NCBI GenBank assembly: GCA_000818095.1
Contig: CP009416.1
Span: 742,501-806,500 of the forward strand
Length of the DNA: 64,000 bases
Source of the DNA: Jeotgalibacillus malaysiensis
GTDB taxonomy: Bacteria > Bacillota > Bacilli > Bacillales > Jeotgalibacillaceae
Direction: 5' to 3'
This document shows positions 1 to 10,806 of the stretch, one piece after another (position 1 is the first letter of the stretch; the number at the start of each line of letters is the position of its first letter). The notes beneath the pieces are model-generated. The model was not told the DNA's origin and did not search any database. It saw nothing but the letters and a program-made list of their open reading frames with translations. The position numbers and the translations under genes were made by a program.

Positions 1-1768
<1,768 letters not shown>

Positions 1769-1956
1769 AATATAAGAAAGTGGAAGCGACTGATCAGCTT
1801 TGAGAGCTGGTGGAAGCCTGGATGGAGGAGACGTTAGTCTCAAACAGGCAGGGTGAAGCAGCCGAAAAGCTAGGAGCTGAAACTGGACTAGGTTGATTCT
1901 CGGAATCCCTTACTTTGATGAACGTATCCAGTTTTGAAGGTGCGAGCCTTTAATCG

Positions 1957-2072
<116 letters not shown>

Positions 2073-2082
2073 TTTATATCGT

Positions 2083-2156
<74 letters not shown>

Positions 2157-2163
2157 TTACCTT

Positions 2164-2239
2164 GGTCCCGTGGTGTAGCGGTTAACATGCCTGCCTGTCA
2201 CGCAGGAGATCGCCGGTTCGATCCCGGTCGGGACCGCCA
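2164..2239 (+). tRNA. tRNA-Asp (GUC)
   Basis: A 76-nt cloverleaf with acceptor stem GGTCCCG/CGGGACC, anticodon GTC and discriminator G. The 3' CCA is encoded, unlike in the initiator tRNA 7 nt upstream. It is the last gene of the rRNA operon before a terminator. Confidence 0.97.
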
Positions 2240-2248
2240 TTTAAGTTT

Positions 2249-2277
2249 CCATGACACTGGTCATGGTTATTTTTTTG
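2249..2277 (+). terminator. Rho-independent terminator of the rRNA-tRNA operon
   Basis: A 7-bp stem CCATGAC/GTCATGG with a 4-nt loop, followed by a T-rich tract. It directly follows tRNA-Asp. A weaker hairpin-plus-T element follows at about 2334-2358. Confidence 0.85.
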
Positions 2278-2385
2278 TTTAAAGACGAACCTTTTTCGTG
2301 TAAACTATTGATGATAGATGAAACTGACAGACTGACTCCATGTGGGTGAGTCTTTTTTATTGATAAAGAAGTGGATTTAAAAAAC

Positions 2386-2514
2386 GCTGTTGATTTCCGT
2401 GGAGGACTGCGCTTTCCGCGACCGCGCGGTGAGCCTCCTCAGGCTTCGCCTTGCGGGGTCTCACCTGTCGCTTCTATGCCACAGGAGTCTCCGTCCTCCA
2501 CTCCAATCAACAGC
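2386..2514. repeat. 129-bp hairpin repeat, copy C1
   Basis: Outer arms GCTGTTGATT / AATCAACAGC are exact complements. Inside them are GTGGAGGAC / GTCCTCCAC and a core with GGTGAGCCTCCTCAGG and GGGGTCTCACC. Copies C3, C4 and C5 are also exactly 129 bp arm to arm. The element fills most of the gap between the tRNA terminator and tsaE; a short ORF reading through it is a shadow. Elements of this appearance are common between genes in Bacillaceae; I know of no assigned function. Confidence 0.85.
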
Positions 2515-2587
2515 TGAATCTGTACTTAAAAAGTACATTTCTGTTATACATTGCAAAATCAATGTGCTTTAAAACGGGGTGAATAGA

Positions 2588-3043
2588 TTGAAGACATATG
2601 AATGGAGATCTTCTTCGGCTGAGGAGACGTCTGCTTTTGCTGAGAAGCTTGGTGCGCTTTTAAAAGCTGGAGATGTGCTGACGCTTGAGGGTGACCTTGG
2701 TGCGGGGAAGACCACATTTACAAAAGGGTTGGCAAAGGGTCTTGAGATTAAGAGAACCGTGAACAGCCCGACCTTTACGATTATGAAGGAATACCAGGGA
2801 AGACTGCCGCTTTACCATATGGATGTGTATCGTGTGGAGGATGAGTTTGAGGATCTTGGATTTGATGAGTATTTTAATGGGGATGGCGTTTGTGTGGTTG
2901 AGTGGGCGCATTTGATTGCGGATCAGCTGCCTGAGGAGAGGCTTGAGATGTTCATTTATTATATTGATGAGGCGTCGAGAAGGTTTGAGCTTGTGCCTAG
3001 GGGCGAGCGTTATGAATCGTTATGTGAGGAGATTTTAGGATGA
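2588..3043 (+). CDS. tsaE: tRNA threonylcarbamoyladenosine biosynthesis ATPase TsaE
   Basis: TsaE (B. subtilis YdiB) is the cytoplasmic ATPase that works with TsaB and TsaD to transfer threonylcarbamoyl to A37 of ANN-decoding tRNAs. The 151-residue product carries a P-loop (GDLGAGKTT, residues 35-43), the family motif VNSPTFT (about 59-65) and VVEWAH. The TTG start at 2588 is chosen because it leaves GGGGTGA as ribosome binding site and gives a protein beginning MKTYEW, like YdiB. An in-frame GTG at 2579 lies inside that binding site. The stop overlaps tsaB by 4 bases (ATGA), so the two are translationally coupled. Confidence 0.96.
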   Translation: MKTYEWRSSSAEETSAFAEKLGALLKAGDVLTLEGDLGAGKTTFTKGLAKGLEIKRTVNSPTFTIMKEYQGRLPLYHMDVYRVEDEFEDLGFDEYFNGDGVCVVEWAHLIADQLPEERLEMFIYYIDEASRRFELVPRGERYESLCEEILG

Positions 3044-3738
3044 TTGTACTTGCAATTGATACGTCGAATCAGCCGCTGTCGCTTGCTGTCATGAAGGACG
3101 GTGCAGTGATGGGTGAGAAGCTGATTAATATAAAGAGAAATCATTCACTGCAGGCAATGAGTGCGGTGGAGGAATTGCTTGCGTCACTTGATGTGGCACC
3201 TGCTTCACTTGACCGGATTGTTGTGGCTAAGGGCCCTGGATCTTATACGGGTGTAAGGATTGGGGTTACGCTTGCAAAAACGCTTGCCTGGTCACTAAAG
3301 ATTCCGATTGTTGGAGTATCAAGCCTGCTTAGTCTTGCATGGCCCGGGAAGTATTTTGATGGGGTTGTTGTGCCGTTGATGAATGCGAGAAGAGGGAATG
3401 TGTATACTGGGCTTTATGAGTACCGGGATGGCTGGCAGACGCTTTTAGAGGATCGCAATCTGGAGATGAATGAATGGCTCGCACATTTAGCTGAGCGGGA
3501 AGAGAAGGTTTTGTTCTCGGGTGCTGATGTGGATGTGTTCTGGGAAGAGATTCAGTCAGTGCTTGGTGAGCGGGCTTACCGTGTATCAGGTGATGAAGCT
3601 TATCCGCGTGCAGCTTTGATGGCAAAGCATGCTGAAGTGCTGCCTGATGAGGACGCGCATGGGTTTGTACCGAATTATATCCGTCTTGCAGAAGCGGAGG
3701 CAAACTGGCTGAAAGAGCAGGAAAAGAAGAATGGATGA
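3040..3738 (+). CDS. tsaB: tRNA threonylcarbamoyladenosine biosynthesis protein TsaB
   Basis: TsaB (YdiC) is the non-catalytic ASKHA-fold partner that scaffolds TsaD and TsaE during t6A formation. The 232-residue product opens with the phosphate-1 strand VLAIDTSNQPLS and has the typical KGPGSYTGVRIG segment at about residues 64-75. Length and order match B. subtilis. It overlaps tsaE by 4 bases and rimI by 8 bases, so all four genes of the block are probably one transcript. Confidence 0.96.
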   Translation: MIVLAIDTSNQPLSLAVMKDGAVMGEKLINIKRNHSLQAMSAVEELLASLDVAPASLDRIVVAKGPGSYTGVRIGVTLAKTLAWSLKIPIVGVSSLLSLAWPGKYFDGVVVPLMNARRGNVYTGLYEYRDGWQTLLEDRNLEMNEWLAHLAEREEKVLFSGADVDVFWEEIQSVLGERAYRVSGDEAYPRAALMAKHAEVLPDEDAHGFVPNYIRLAEAEANWLKEQEKKNG

Positions 3739-4186
3739 GATCCGCTTTCGCTGGATGACATATGGGGATATTGATGCTGTGCTTGCGGTTGAGAATGCGT
3801 CATTTAGTGCGCCATGGAGCCGTGAAGCTTTTGAAAATGAGATGACGATTAACCAGTTTGCGAAGTATCTGCTGCTTGAAGTTGATGGTACGGTTGTTGG
3901 CTATTGCGGGCTGTGGCTTGTGATGGATGAGGCGCATATTACGAATGTGGCAGTTGTACCGGAGCTCCGGGGCAGAAAGCTTGGTGAAAAGCTGATGGTA
4001 AAAGTGATGGATATGCTGCGCGATGAAGGGGTAAAGATGATGACGCTTGAGGTCAGAGTCAGTAATTATATTGCACAGTCGCTTTATGAGAAGCTTGGTT
4101 TCTTAAAAGGCGGAATCAGGAAAAATTATTATTCAGATAATGGAGAGGATGCATTAGTCATGTGGGTGAAGTTAAATGAGCAGTGA
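3731..4186 (+). CDS. rimI: Ribosomal protein S18-alanine N-acetyltransferase RimI
   Basis: A GNAT acetyltransferase of 151 residues, orthologous by position and sequence to YdiD/RimI, which acetylates the N-terminal alanine of ribosomal protein S18. The acetyl-CoA loop is seen as [15 protein letters not shown], followed by [21 protein letters not shown], both typical of RimI. It overlaps tsaB upstream and tsaD downstream by about 10 bases each. Substrate is inferred from the family. Confidence 0.93.
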   Translation: MDEIRFRWMTYGDIDAVLAVENASFSAPWSREAFENEMTINQFAKYLLLEVDGTVVGYCGLWLVMDEAHITNVAVVPELRGRKLGEKLMVKVMDMLRDEGVKMMTLEVRVSNYIAQSLYEKLGFLKGGIRKNYYSDNGEDALVMWVKLNEQ

Positions 4187-5186
4187 GACACTAATTTTAG
4201 GCATTGAGACGAGCTGTGATGAGACTGCTGCATCTGTTGTAAGAAATGGAACGGACATTGTATCAAATGTCGTTGCTTCACAGATTGAAAGTCATAAGCG
4301 TTTTGGCGGCGTGGTACCTGAGATTGCTTCACGTCACCACGTTGAGCAGATGACAATTGTGGTAGAAGAAGCACTTGAGCAGGCTAAGGTCACAATGGAT
4401 GAGATTCATGCGATTGCAGTAACTGAGGGACCTGGACTTGTAGGTGCACTGATAATCGGGGTCAATGCAGCAAAAGCGATTGCGTTTGCGCATCAGAAGC
4501 CTTTGATTGGTGTACATCATATTGCGGGGCACATTTATGCCAACCGTTTGATAGAAGAAATGCAGTTTCCGCTATTATCACTTGTTGTGTCAGGTGGTCA
4601 TACTGAGCTTGTATTAATGAAGGAACACGGTTCTTTTGAAGTGATCGGTGAGACGCGTGATGATGCTGCGGGTGAGGCGTATGATAAAGTGGCGAGAACG
4701 CTTGGCCTGCCTTATCCGGGTGGACCTCATATTGATAAGCTTGCGCATGAAGGAACGCCTTCAGTAAAATTGCCGAGAGCGTGGCTTGAGGAAGGTTCAT
4801 ATGACTTTAGCTTCAGCGGATTGAAGTCTGCTGTGATTAATACGCTTCATAATGCTGAACAGCGCGGTGAAGAGATAGTTGTGAAAGACCTTGCTGCGAG
4901 CTTTCAGGAGAGTGTTGTAGACGTACTGACTGAAAAGACGAAGCGTGCAGTAGAAGAGTATAGTGTGAAGCAGCTGTTGCTTGCTGGTGGTGTTGCAGCG
5001 AACAAGGGATTGCGTGCGCGACTGACTGAAATGTTTGGAGAAAGAGAAGACCTGAAGCTGGTGATTCCACCGCTGTCACTTTGTACAGATAATGCAGCGA
5101 TGATTGCAGCTGCCGGGACTGTGATGTATGAGCAGGGGAAACGGTCTGCTTTGGATTTGAATGCGAATCCTGGATTGATGTTATAA
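4176..5186 (+). CDS. tsaD: tRNA N6-adenosine threonylcarbamoyltransferase TsaD
   Basis: TsaD (formerly Gcp/YdiE) transfers the threonylcarbamoyl group from its adenylate to A37 of tRNA, in complex with TsaB and TsaE. The 336-residue protein shows [14 protein letters not shown] at the N-terminus, the metal-binding HxxxH (H115 and H119 in HHIAGH), VSGGHTEL, and the C-terminal [12 protein letters not shown]. It is the last gene of the four-gene block and is followed by a strong terminator. Confidence 0.97.
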   Translation: MSSETLILGIETSCDETAASVVRNGTDIVSNVVASQIESHKRFGGVVPEIASRHHVEQMTIVVEEALEQAKVTMDEIHAIAVTEGPGLVGALIIGVNAAKAIAFAHQKPLIGVHHIAGHIYANRLIEEMQFPLLSLVVSGGHTELVLMKEHGSFEVIGETRDDAAGEAYDKVARTLGLPYPGGPHIDKLAHEGTPSVKLPRAWLEEGSYDFSFSGLKSAVINTLHNAEQRGEEIVVKDLAASFQESVVDVLTEKTKRAVEEYSVKQLLLAGGVAANKGLRARLTEMFGEREDLKLVIPPLSLCTDNAAMIAAAGTVMYEQGKRSALDLNANPGLML

Positions 5187-5192
5187 ACGTGT

Positions 5193-5225
5193 AGGCGTCT
5201 GTTAAAAAAGCAGGCGTCTTTTTTT
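5193..5225 (+). terminator. Terminator after tsaD
   Basis: A 9-bp stem AGGCGTCTG / CAGGCGTCT (two G-T pairs) with a 9-nt loop, followed by seven T. Confidence 0.9.
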
Positions 5226-5252
5226 GTATAAATAAACCCCGGGGCGTACAAT
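5224..5252 (+). promoter_or_regulatory. SigA-type promoter of the MFS gene
   Basis: TTGTAT, 17-bp spacer, TACAAT, about 35 bases before the MFS start codon. It begins in the T tract of the tsaD terminator, so the transporter is likely its own transcription unit. Confidence 0.6.
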
Positions 5253-5286
5253 ACAAGTAATGATGGATGAAACGGAGATGTAAGCC

Positions 5287-6564
5287 ATGGAACGAGATAT
5301 TCAAGTTTACATAGGTAGTGAAGAAAAGCGTACGCAGCTTTATAAAAGAACACTTTGGGTGGTTGTACTGTCACAGATCTTTGGTGGAGCGGGGCTTGCT
5401 GCAGGGATTACAGTAGGTGCTTTGCTTGCTCAGGATATGCTTGGAACAGACAGCTATGCCGGGCTTCCGGTTGCGCTGTTTACGCTTGGTTCTGCAGGAG
5501 CGGCGCTTTTAGTAGGGAGACTGTCTCAAAAAGCAGGAAGGCGTATTGGACTCGGAGCCGGATTTGTTACTGGCGGTTTAGGTGCACTTGGTGTTGTCGG
5601 GGCAGCAGTCTGGGATAATGTTCCGCTACTATTGATTTCATTGCTGATTTACGGGGCAGGAACTGCATCTAATCTTCAGGCACGGTATGCCGGGACGGAT
5701 CTGGCGAATGATAAACAGCGCGCAACAGCTGTCAGTATCGCAATGGTTGCCACAACGTTTGGTGCAGTAGCCGGACCGAACCTGGTCGGTGTCATGGGAA
5801 GGTTTGCGGAATCTATTGGTGTCCCGGCGCTTGGAGGACCGTTCATATTAGCGGCTGCAGCTTACATTGCAGCTGGACTGGTGTTATTTATCATGCTAAA
5901 GCCTGACCCGCTGATAATCGCACGTGAACTGTCTGAAGCTTCAAAAGAAAAAACAGCACCTATTGAAACGTTTGATGTGTCCGGTCTGAAAAGAAGAGGC
6001 GTGATTACCGGGGCGGTAGTGATGGTGCTCACGCAGATCGTCATGGTCGCTGTCATGACAATGACGCCGGTTCATATGGGAAATCACGGTCACACGCTTA
6101 GTGCGGTCGGATTAGTAATCGGCCTTCATATCGCAGCGATGTATCTCCCTTCATTAATTACAGGTGTACTAGTCGATAAGCTGGGGCGCACATTTATGGC
6201 TTCAGCATCAGGAATAACGCTGCTTGCAGCTGGCGTAGTAGGCGCACTTGCACCTGGAGAATCACTTGCAGGAATGATTGTCGCATTGATGCTGCTTGGA
6301 CTCGGGTGGAACTTCGGACTGATCAGCGGGACAGCAACAATTATAGATGCCACACATCTTTCAGTCCGTGCAAAAACGCAAGGGTCAGTCGATGTCTTCA
6401 TTGCATTATCCGGAGCGGCAGGCGGTGCACTGTCTGGAATGGTAGTCGGTGCTTCGAGTTTTTCCATTTTGTCACTGGGCGGTGGACTATTGTCGCTCAT
6501 TTTAATTCCAATGATCTTCTGGGCAAGAGGAACAAAATCGATGAGAAGCGAAACTCAGCTGTAA
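5287..6564 (+). CDS. MFS transporter
   Basis: A 425-residue membrane protein with about 12 hydrophobic segments, a short cytoplasmic N-terminus and a longer charged loop after TM6 (around LSEASKEKTAPIETF), the classic two-bundle MFS layout. The TM2-3 loop reads GRLSQKAGRRIGLG, the MFS motif A region, and GVLVDKLGRTFM is its echo in the second half. The substrate cannot be read; an exporter is plausible. The start is ATG behind GGAG. The gene sits between tsaD and ydiF, which are adjacent in B. subtilis, so it is an insertion relative to that order. Confidence 0.85.
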   Translation: MERDIQVYIGSEEKRTQLYKRTLWVVVLSQIFGGAGLAAGITVGALLAQDMLGTDSYAGLPVALFTLGSAGAALLVGRLSQKAGRRIGLGAGFVTGGLGALGVVGAAVWDNVPLLLISLLIYGAGTASNLQARYAGTDLANDKQRATAVSIAMVATTFGAVAGPNLVGVMGRFAESIGVPALGGPFILAAAAYIAAGLVLFIMLKPDPLIIARELSEASKEKTAPIETFDVSGLKRRGVITGAVVMVLTQIVMVAVMTMTPVHMGNHGHTLSAVGLVIGLHIAAMYLPSLITGVLVDKLGRTFMASASGITLLAAGVVGALAPGESLAGMIVALMLLGLGWNFGLISGTATIIDATHLSVRAKTQGSVDVFIALSGAAGGALSGMVVGASSFSILSLGGGLLSLILIPMIFWARGTKSMRSETQL

Positions 6565-6580
6565 AAAGCTGAGTTTTTTC
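6552..6580 (+). terminator. Terminator of the MFS gene
   Basis: A 9-bp stem AACTCAGCT / AGCTGAGTT followed by a T run. The stop codon lies in the loop. Confidence 0.88.
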
Positions 6581-6826
6581 TGTGGATAAGCTGTGGGTAA
6601 GTTGAAATTTATCTGTACATAACTCGGTGTGTCTTTTATTGTGGATAATGTTGATAATTGTGTACAACCCTGTGGACAATGTGTATAACTATGTTGAAAA
6701 GCATGAATACGCTGTGCGTAGTGTGCATAACTCTGTGTATTGTAATCATTCTGTCACACTGCGTTCACATTATATACATATTCGATTTGCAATTTTCACA
6801 CAAATATAAGCAAAAGGTTATTCACA
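6581..6826. promoter_or_regulatory. DnaA-box cluster between tsaD and ydiF
   Basis: Two perfect DnaA boxes in TGTGGATAA orientation (6581-6589, 6640-6648). Boxes with one mismatch lie at 6592-6600 (TGTGGGTAA), 6649-6657 (TGTTGATAA), 6671-6679 (TGTGGACAA), 6680-6688 (TGTGTATAA), 6722-6730 (TGTGCATAA) and, on the other strand, 6818-6826 (TTATTCACA). Two more with two mismatches lie at 6614 and 6659. B. subtilis has, to my knowledge, a DnaA-binding cluster in the equivalent gcp(tsaD)-ydiF interval, so the site appears positionally conserved. It is not a replication origin by itself: no dnaA or dnaN is present. Confidence 0.85.
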
Positions 6827-6976
6827 ATTGCCTGATATTTCGGATATGGAAGAATGGGGGAGGATACGTGGGAATGGGTTAGAATTTGGGTGGGGGAGTG
6901 GTTTGAGTTTGTGAAATGTGCTGCTGGATTTTAGAGTGATAGTGCAGGGCAGGCGGATAGGTCAAATTACACTTTT

Positions 6977-7090
6977 CTACGAACCACCTTGTTTTTTCTA
7001 AGAAGGTACCTGTTTTTTCTCCGAACATGGCTGATCATTCTAAGGACCATGCTGTTTTTTCTCCGAACATGACTCATCTTTCTACGAACC
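6977..7090. repeat. 21-bp-period tandem repeat, copy A
   Basis: Five units of exactly 21 bp start at 6977, 6998, 7019, 7040 and 7061, plus a partial sixth at 7082. Each begins CTACGAAC, CTAAGAAG, CTCCGAAC or CTAAGGAC and most end in TTTTTT. The array is nearly identical, in inverted orientation, to 11653-11777. No protein is supported. Confidence 0.9.
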
Positions 7091-7156
7091 CTGCCGGCCA
7101 AACCTCAAAACTGTGAAATCAGGTGAGGAGCGGGGTGGGCTAAATGGTACAATTTA

Positions 7157-7261
7157 CGGGACCACCGGCGAAATGTCCTGAACACCCACGATAATCTTCT
7201 GGACCACCAGCCAAATCTCCGAAACACCCGCTGTAATCTCCTGAACCACACCCCCAACACA
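7157..7261. repeat. 21-bp-period tandem repeat, diverged GC-richer array
   Basis: Units of 21 bp start at 7157, 7178, 7199, 7220 and 7241 (starts such as CTGAACACCC, CTGGACCACC, CGAAACACCC). Same period and similar unit start as the array at 6977, but without the T tail. Read on the minus strand it gives a seven-residue peptide repeat (FRR-type). I take it as an older relative of array A. Confidence 0.75.
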
Positions 7262-7268
7262 CAAAAAA

Positions 7269-7292
7269 CAGGAACCCAAAAAAGGATTCCTG
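7269..7292 (-). terminator. Terminator of ydiF
   Basis: On the minus strand, CAGGAATCC pairs with GGGTTCCTG across a T-rich loop and is followed by TTTTTTG, just after the ydiF stop. Confidence 0.8.
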
Positions 7293-7300
7293 CACAATTC

Positions 7301-9238
7301 TCACTCACTCAATTCCTCTTCCAGCTCAGTCCACTCCTCAAGCAGCTGATCCATCTCAACTTTTGCCTGATCAATGGCCTGATTGGACTCCATCACTCGC
7401 TCATGATCCTGGAAAATCTCAGGGTCACACAGCAGATTTTCATGCTCTTCAATCGTACCCTCGAGCTCTGTAATCAGCAGCTCAATTTCCTCAAGACGTC
7501 TGCGCTTCTTTCGTTCAGCCTTTTGCTTTTCCTTATCGAGCGCAAAGGATGATTTATCAGTAGTCTTTTCAGCGGCAGGCGCTTTCTCTAGCCGCTCACG
7601 TTCTTCAATCGCTGCCAGCTCAGCCTGTTCACTCAGCTTTTCCATATAATAATCATAATCGCCGAGATACTCAGTACTGCCATCAGGTGACAGCTCAAGC
7701 ACCTTTGTCGCAAGCCTGTTGATAAAATAGCGGTCGTGCGATACAAACAGGATCGTACCAGGGTAATCAATGAGCGCATTCTCTAGAATCTCTTTACTGT
7801 CGAGATCGAGGTGGTTGGTCGGCTCATCTAAAATCAGCAGATTCGATTTCTGCATCATCAGCTTCGCAAGCGCAAGACGTGCTTTCTCACCACCGCTCAA
7901 AGTTGACACCGGTTTTAGCACATCATCCCCTGAAAAGAGGAAGTTGCCAAGCACCGTACGGATATCCTTTTCATTTTTCATCGGATAGTCATCCCATAGT
8001 TCATTCAGCACCGTTTTATTTGAGTGCAGTTCAGCCTGTTGCTGGTCGTAGTAACCGATGCTGACATTCGATCCGTATTGAATCTGACCGGCAAGCGCAG
8101 GGATTCTTTTAACAATCGTTTTTAAAAGGGTAGACTTCCCAACACCGTTTGGACCGATCAGTGCAATGCTGTCTTCACGCGTGATCGCTGCATTAATGTT
8201 ACTTGAAACAGGTGTATAATAGCCGACAGAGAGATCCTGTAACTTCAGGACGTCATTCCCGCTCTGGCGGTCAATCGAGAAGCCGAAGCTTGCTGATTTC
8301 TCATCGCCTTTTGGACGGTCCATCCTGTCCATCTTTTGTAGCTTTTTACGGCGGCTCTGTGCCATTTTCGTCGTTGAAGCCCGTGCCAGGTTTCGTGCAA
8401 CAAAGTCTTCCATCTTTGCGATCTCTTCCTGTTGCTTCTCAAATTCCTTCATCTCACGCTCATAATCAAGCGCCTTCTGATCCAGATAACGGCTGTAGTT
8501 GCCATGGAATTTCTTCGAACGCTTTCGTGAGATCTCCACAACCTGATTGACGATTTTATCTAAAAAGTAGCGGTCGTGTGAGACGATTAAAATCGCGCCC
8601 GGGTATCCCTGCAGATAAGACTCCAGCCAGCTGAGTGTATCAATGTCCAGGTGGTTGGTCGGCTCATCGAGGATCATCACGTCAGGCTTTGTTAAAAGTA
8701 ATTTACCCAAAGCAAGACGCGTTTTCTGACCGCCGCTTAACGTCGAGATCGGCGTGTCATAATCAAACGATTGAAAGCGCAGACCGTGAAGCACGGTTCT
8801 GATATCCGCTTCATACTGATACCCGCCGGCGTCCTTGAACTGAACCTGCAACTCATCATATTCAGTCATCACGCGGTTATAGCGTTCCTCGTTTTCATAC
8901 ACGTCCGGATCCGCCATCTGCTGCTCGGCTTCACGCAGGCGTTTTTCCATCTCTTTTAAGTAATCAAATACAGTCATCATTTCTTCCCAGATCGACAGCT
9001 CGGATTCAAGTCCGCTGTGCTGTTCAAGGTACCCAATCGACACGCCTTTTGGTTTATTAATATCGCCGTCGTCATGCGAAAGCTGACCTGCGATAATTTT
9101 TAAAAGGGTGGACTTCCCGGCGCCGTTTCGGCCGACAAGTGCAATCCGGTCCTTGGTCTGGACTTCAAGCTTTATATTAGCAATAATCTCTTCTGCGCCA
9201 AACGACTTTGAGAGATTATTGACCTGTAGTAAAATCAT
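7301..9238 (-). CDS. ydiF: ABC-F family ATPase YdiF
   Basis: A soluble 645-residue protein with two ABC ATPase domains and no membrane segment. The first domain has Walker A GRNGAGKST and LSGGQ; the second has GPNGVGKST and LSGGE; both have ILDEPTNHLD. A charged linker (about residues 240-310) joins them and a charged coiled-coil C-terminus follows. ABC-F proteins bind the ribosomal E site and act in translation or antibiotic protection; YdiF's exact role is not known to me. Position between tsaD and rex matches B. subtilis, although moaC (ydiG), found there between ydiF and rex, is missing here. Convergent with the MFS gene across the DnaA-box region. Confidence 0.93.
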   Translation of the reverse strand: MILLQVNNLSKSFGAEEIIANIKLEVQTKDRIALVGRNGAGKSTLLKIIAGQLSHDDGDINKPKGVSIGYLEQHSGLESELSIWEEMMTVFDYLKEMEKRLREAEQQMADPDVYENEERYNRVMTEYDELQVQFKDAGGYQYEADIRTVLHGLRFQSFDYDTPISTLSGGQKTRLALGKLLLTKPDVMILDEPTNHLDIDTLSWLESYLQGYPGAILIVSHDRYFLDKIVNQVVEISRKRSKKFHGNYSRYLDQKALDYEREMKEFEKQQEEIAKMEDFVARNLARASTTKMAQSRRKKLQKMDRMDRPKGDEKSASFGFSIDRQSGNDVLKLQDLSVGYYTPVSSNINAAITREDSIALIGPNGVGKSTLLKTIVKRIPALAGQIQYGSNVSIGYYDQQQAELHSNKTVLNELWDDYPMKNEKDIRTVLGNFLFSGDDVLKPVSTLSGGEKARLALAKLMMQKSNLLILDEPTNHLDLDSKEILENALIDYPGTILFVSHDRYFINRLATKVLELSPDGSTEYLGDYDYYMEKLSEQAELAAIEERERLEKAPAAEKTTDKSSFALDKEKQKAERKKRRRLEEIELLITELEGTIEEHENLLCDPEIFQDHERVMESNQAIDQAKVEMDQLLEEWTELEEELSE

Positions 9239-9423
9239 TCGCTCACCTCATTTTTCTTCCTATCTAAGTGTATCGTAACAGCGTTGTGATAAGCAACGAA
9301 CTGTCATTGTGAAAAAACTTGCATACTTTGCAAGCGGATACCTTAATGGTGTATGATACAATAGGGACTTGGAATGTATTTAAAAGGAATTTGTTGTGAA
9401 AGATTTGTCTTATATAAATGGTT

Positions 9424-9545
9424 GTTGAGCTGCGCTTCAGGCGGACGCTTTCCGGACGGTTGTTGCTGAGCCTCCTCGGCTTCGCCTGTGGGGTCTCAGC
9501 TTCCAACTAATCGTCCCGGAGTCGCCGCCTTACGCTACGCTCAAC
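9424..9545. repeat. Hairpin repeat, copy C2 (subtype 2)
   Basis: A 122-bp element bounded by GTTGAGC / GCTCAAC, with the core CTGAGCCTCCTCGGCTTCGCC and GGGGTCTCAG and a subtype-specific stretch CCAACTAATCGTCCCGGAG. It is the reverse complement, with few changes, of the element at 47225-47349. Lies between ydiF and rex. Confidence 0.8.
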
Positions 9546-9637
9546 GCTTTGGTAAGAAGGATAACTTTACAACAAAGTACTATTTTATAGTTTGATAAAT
9601 GAGAGAGTAAGCTAAACAAATTAGATATACTCACTCA

Positions 9638-9766
9638 GCTGACCCTTGGAGCAGAGGACGGAGACTCCCGCCCCAGGAAGGGACAGGTGAGACCCCGGAA
9701 GGCGAAGCCTGAGGAGGCTCACCGCCCGGGGGCAGGAAAGCGCAGTCCTCTGCGGAAAGGGTCAGC
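9638..9766. repeat. 129-bp hairpin repeat, copy C3
   Basis: Arms GCTGACCCTT / AAGGGTCAGC and GCAGAGGAC / GTCCTCTGC are complementary; core AGGTGAGACCCC and GAGGAGGCTCACC. Inverted relative to C1. Together with C2 it fills most of the 630-base gap between ydiF and rex. I see no convincing Rex operator in that gap. Confidence 0.85.
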
Positions 9767-9868
9767 GGTCTTCATCACACCATCAACAAAATATAGATTT
9801 GGAAGCGTTCACAGCTTCACTTTACATGCGGTGCCAGGCGCACTGTTGGATTTAGGGGGAGTACAGGA

Positions 9869-10540
9869 ATGAGTCAGGAACAAATGAAGATTCCTCAGGC
9901 AACGGCGAAGCGGCTTCCGCTTTACTACCGTTTTCTGAAGAACCTGCATTCATCAGGAAAGCAGCGTGTTTCTTCGAAAGAGCTGAGCGATGCTGTAAAG
10001 GTGGATTCAGCAACAATCAGACGTGATTTTTCTTATTTTGGTGCACTTGGCAAAAAGGGTTATGGATATAATGTAGAATACCTGCTGTCCTTTTTCCGTA
10101 AAACACTTGATCAGGACGAGACGACAAAGGTTGTACTGATTGGTGTAGGAAACTTAGGTACTGCGTTTTTACATTATAATTTCCTGAAAAACAATAATAC
10201 AAAGATTGAAATGGCGTTTGACGCGGATCCGAAAAAAGCGGGCACTTCAATTGGAGAAGTACCTGTGTATGCGATGGATGATCTTGAGGAAAAAGTGAAG
10301 GAGAGCAACATTGAAGTCGCAATCCTCACTGTGCCGGCTGGTCCTGCCCAGGGAATCACTGACCGACTGATCGATCTGAAGGTAAAAGGCATTCTGAATT
10401 TCACACCTGCCAGACTCTCTGTGCCTGAGCATATGAGAATCCATCATATTGATCTTGCCGTCGAGCTTCAGTCACTCATTTATTTCCTGAAGAATTATGG
10501 AACAGATGACGTAGAAACGTCACAATTAGAAGAAATATAG
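9869..10540 (+). CDS. rex: Redox-sensing transcriptional repressor Rex
   Basis: Rex (YdiH) represses fermentation and anaerobic respiration genes and leaves DNA when NADH rises. The 223-residue protein has an N-terminal winged helix (about 15-80, with [21 protein letters not shown]) and a Rossmann fold with GVGNLG at 92-97. Residues, order and length match the family. The start codon follows GGGGGAG. It heads the rex-tatA-tatC block; tatA begins 59 bases later, so co-transcription is possible. Confidence 0.97.
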   Translation: MSQEQMKIPQATAKRLPLYYRFLKNLHSSGKQRVSSKELSDAVKVDSATIRRDFSYFGALGKKGYGYNVEYLLSFFRKTLDQDETTKVVLIGVGNLGTAFLHYNFLKNNNTKIEMAFDADPKKAGTSIGEVPVYAMDDLEEKVKESNIEVAILTVPAGPAQGITDRLIDLKVKGILNFTPARLSVPEHMRIHHIDLAVELQSLIYFLKNYGTDDVETSQLEEI

Positions 10541-10599
10541 AATAGCCAAAAAGCTTAATTTAATTTATGATATAGGAAGAAAGAGGAGGTGCATGCATC

Positions 10600-10788
10600 A
10601 TGTTACCAGGTGGAATCAGCCTAGCCGTGATCGCAGTCGTTGCATTATTAATTTTTGGTCCTAAAAAACTGCCGGAGCTTGGGAAAGCAGCAGGCAGCAC
10701 CCTTCGTGAATTCAAGGATGCAACAAAAGGACTTGCAGATGATGATGACGATGTAAAGCCGGCAAAGAAAGACGAAAAACAGCAATAA
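10600..10788 (+). CDS. tatA: Sec-independent translocase protein TatA
   Basis: A 62-residue protein with one N-terminal membrane helix (about 6-20), the [14 protein letters not shown] hinge and amphipathic helix, and a short acidic tail (DDDDD). This is the TatA pore-forming component that moves folded twin-arginine substrates across the membrane; in Bacillus, TatAy pairs with TatCy. AGGAGG lies 12 bases before ATG. tatC follows after 18 bases. Confidence 0.96.
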   Translation: MLPGGISLAVIAVVALLIFGPKKLPELGKAAGSTLREFKDATKGLADDDDDVKPAKKDEKQQ

Positions 10789-10806
10789 TTACGGGATGGT
10801 GGCCAT

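Noticed and set aside
2390-2572. 60-codon plus-strand ORF before tsaE
   Set aside because: It reads through hairpin repeat C1 and is explained by it.
6581-6826. Chromosomal replication origin
   Set aside because: No dnaA, dnaN or unwinding element with the origin layout; the position equals a secondary DnaA-box cluster of B. subtilis.
6977-7261. Possible CRISPR array
   Set aside because: Units are contiguous 21-mers without spacers, and no cas gene is present.
7105-7308. 67-residue minus-strand ORF with FRR heptads
   Set aside because: Explained by the 21-bp array at 7157-7261 and overlaps the ydiF terminator.
9767-9868. Rex operator before rex
   Set aside because: No TTGTGAA...TTCACAA-like palindrome could be found there.
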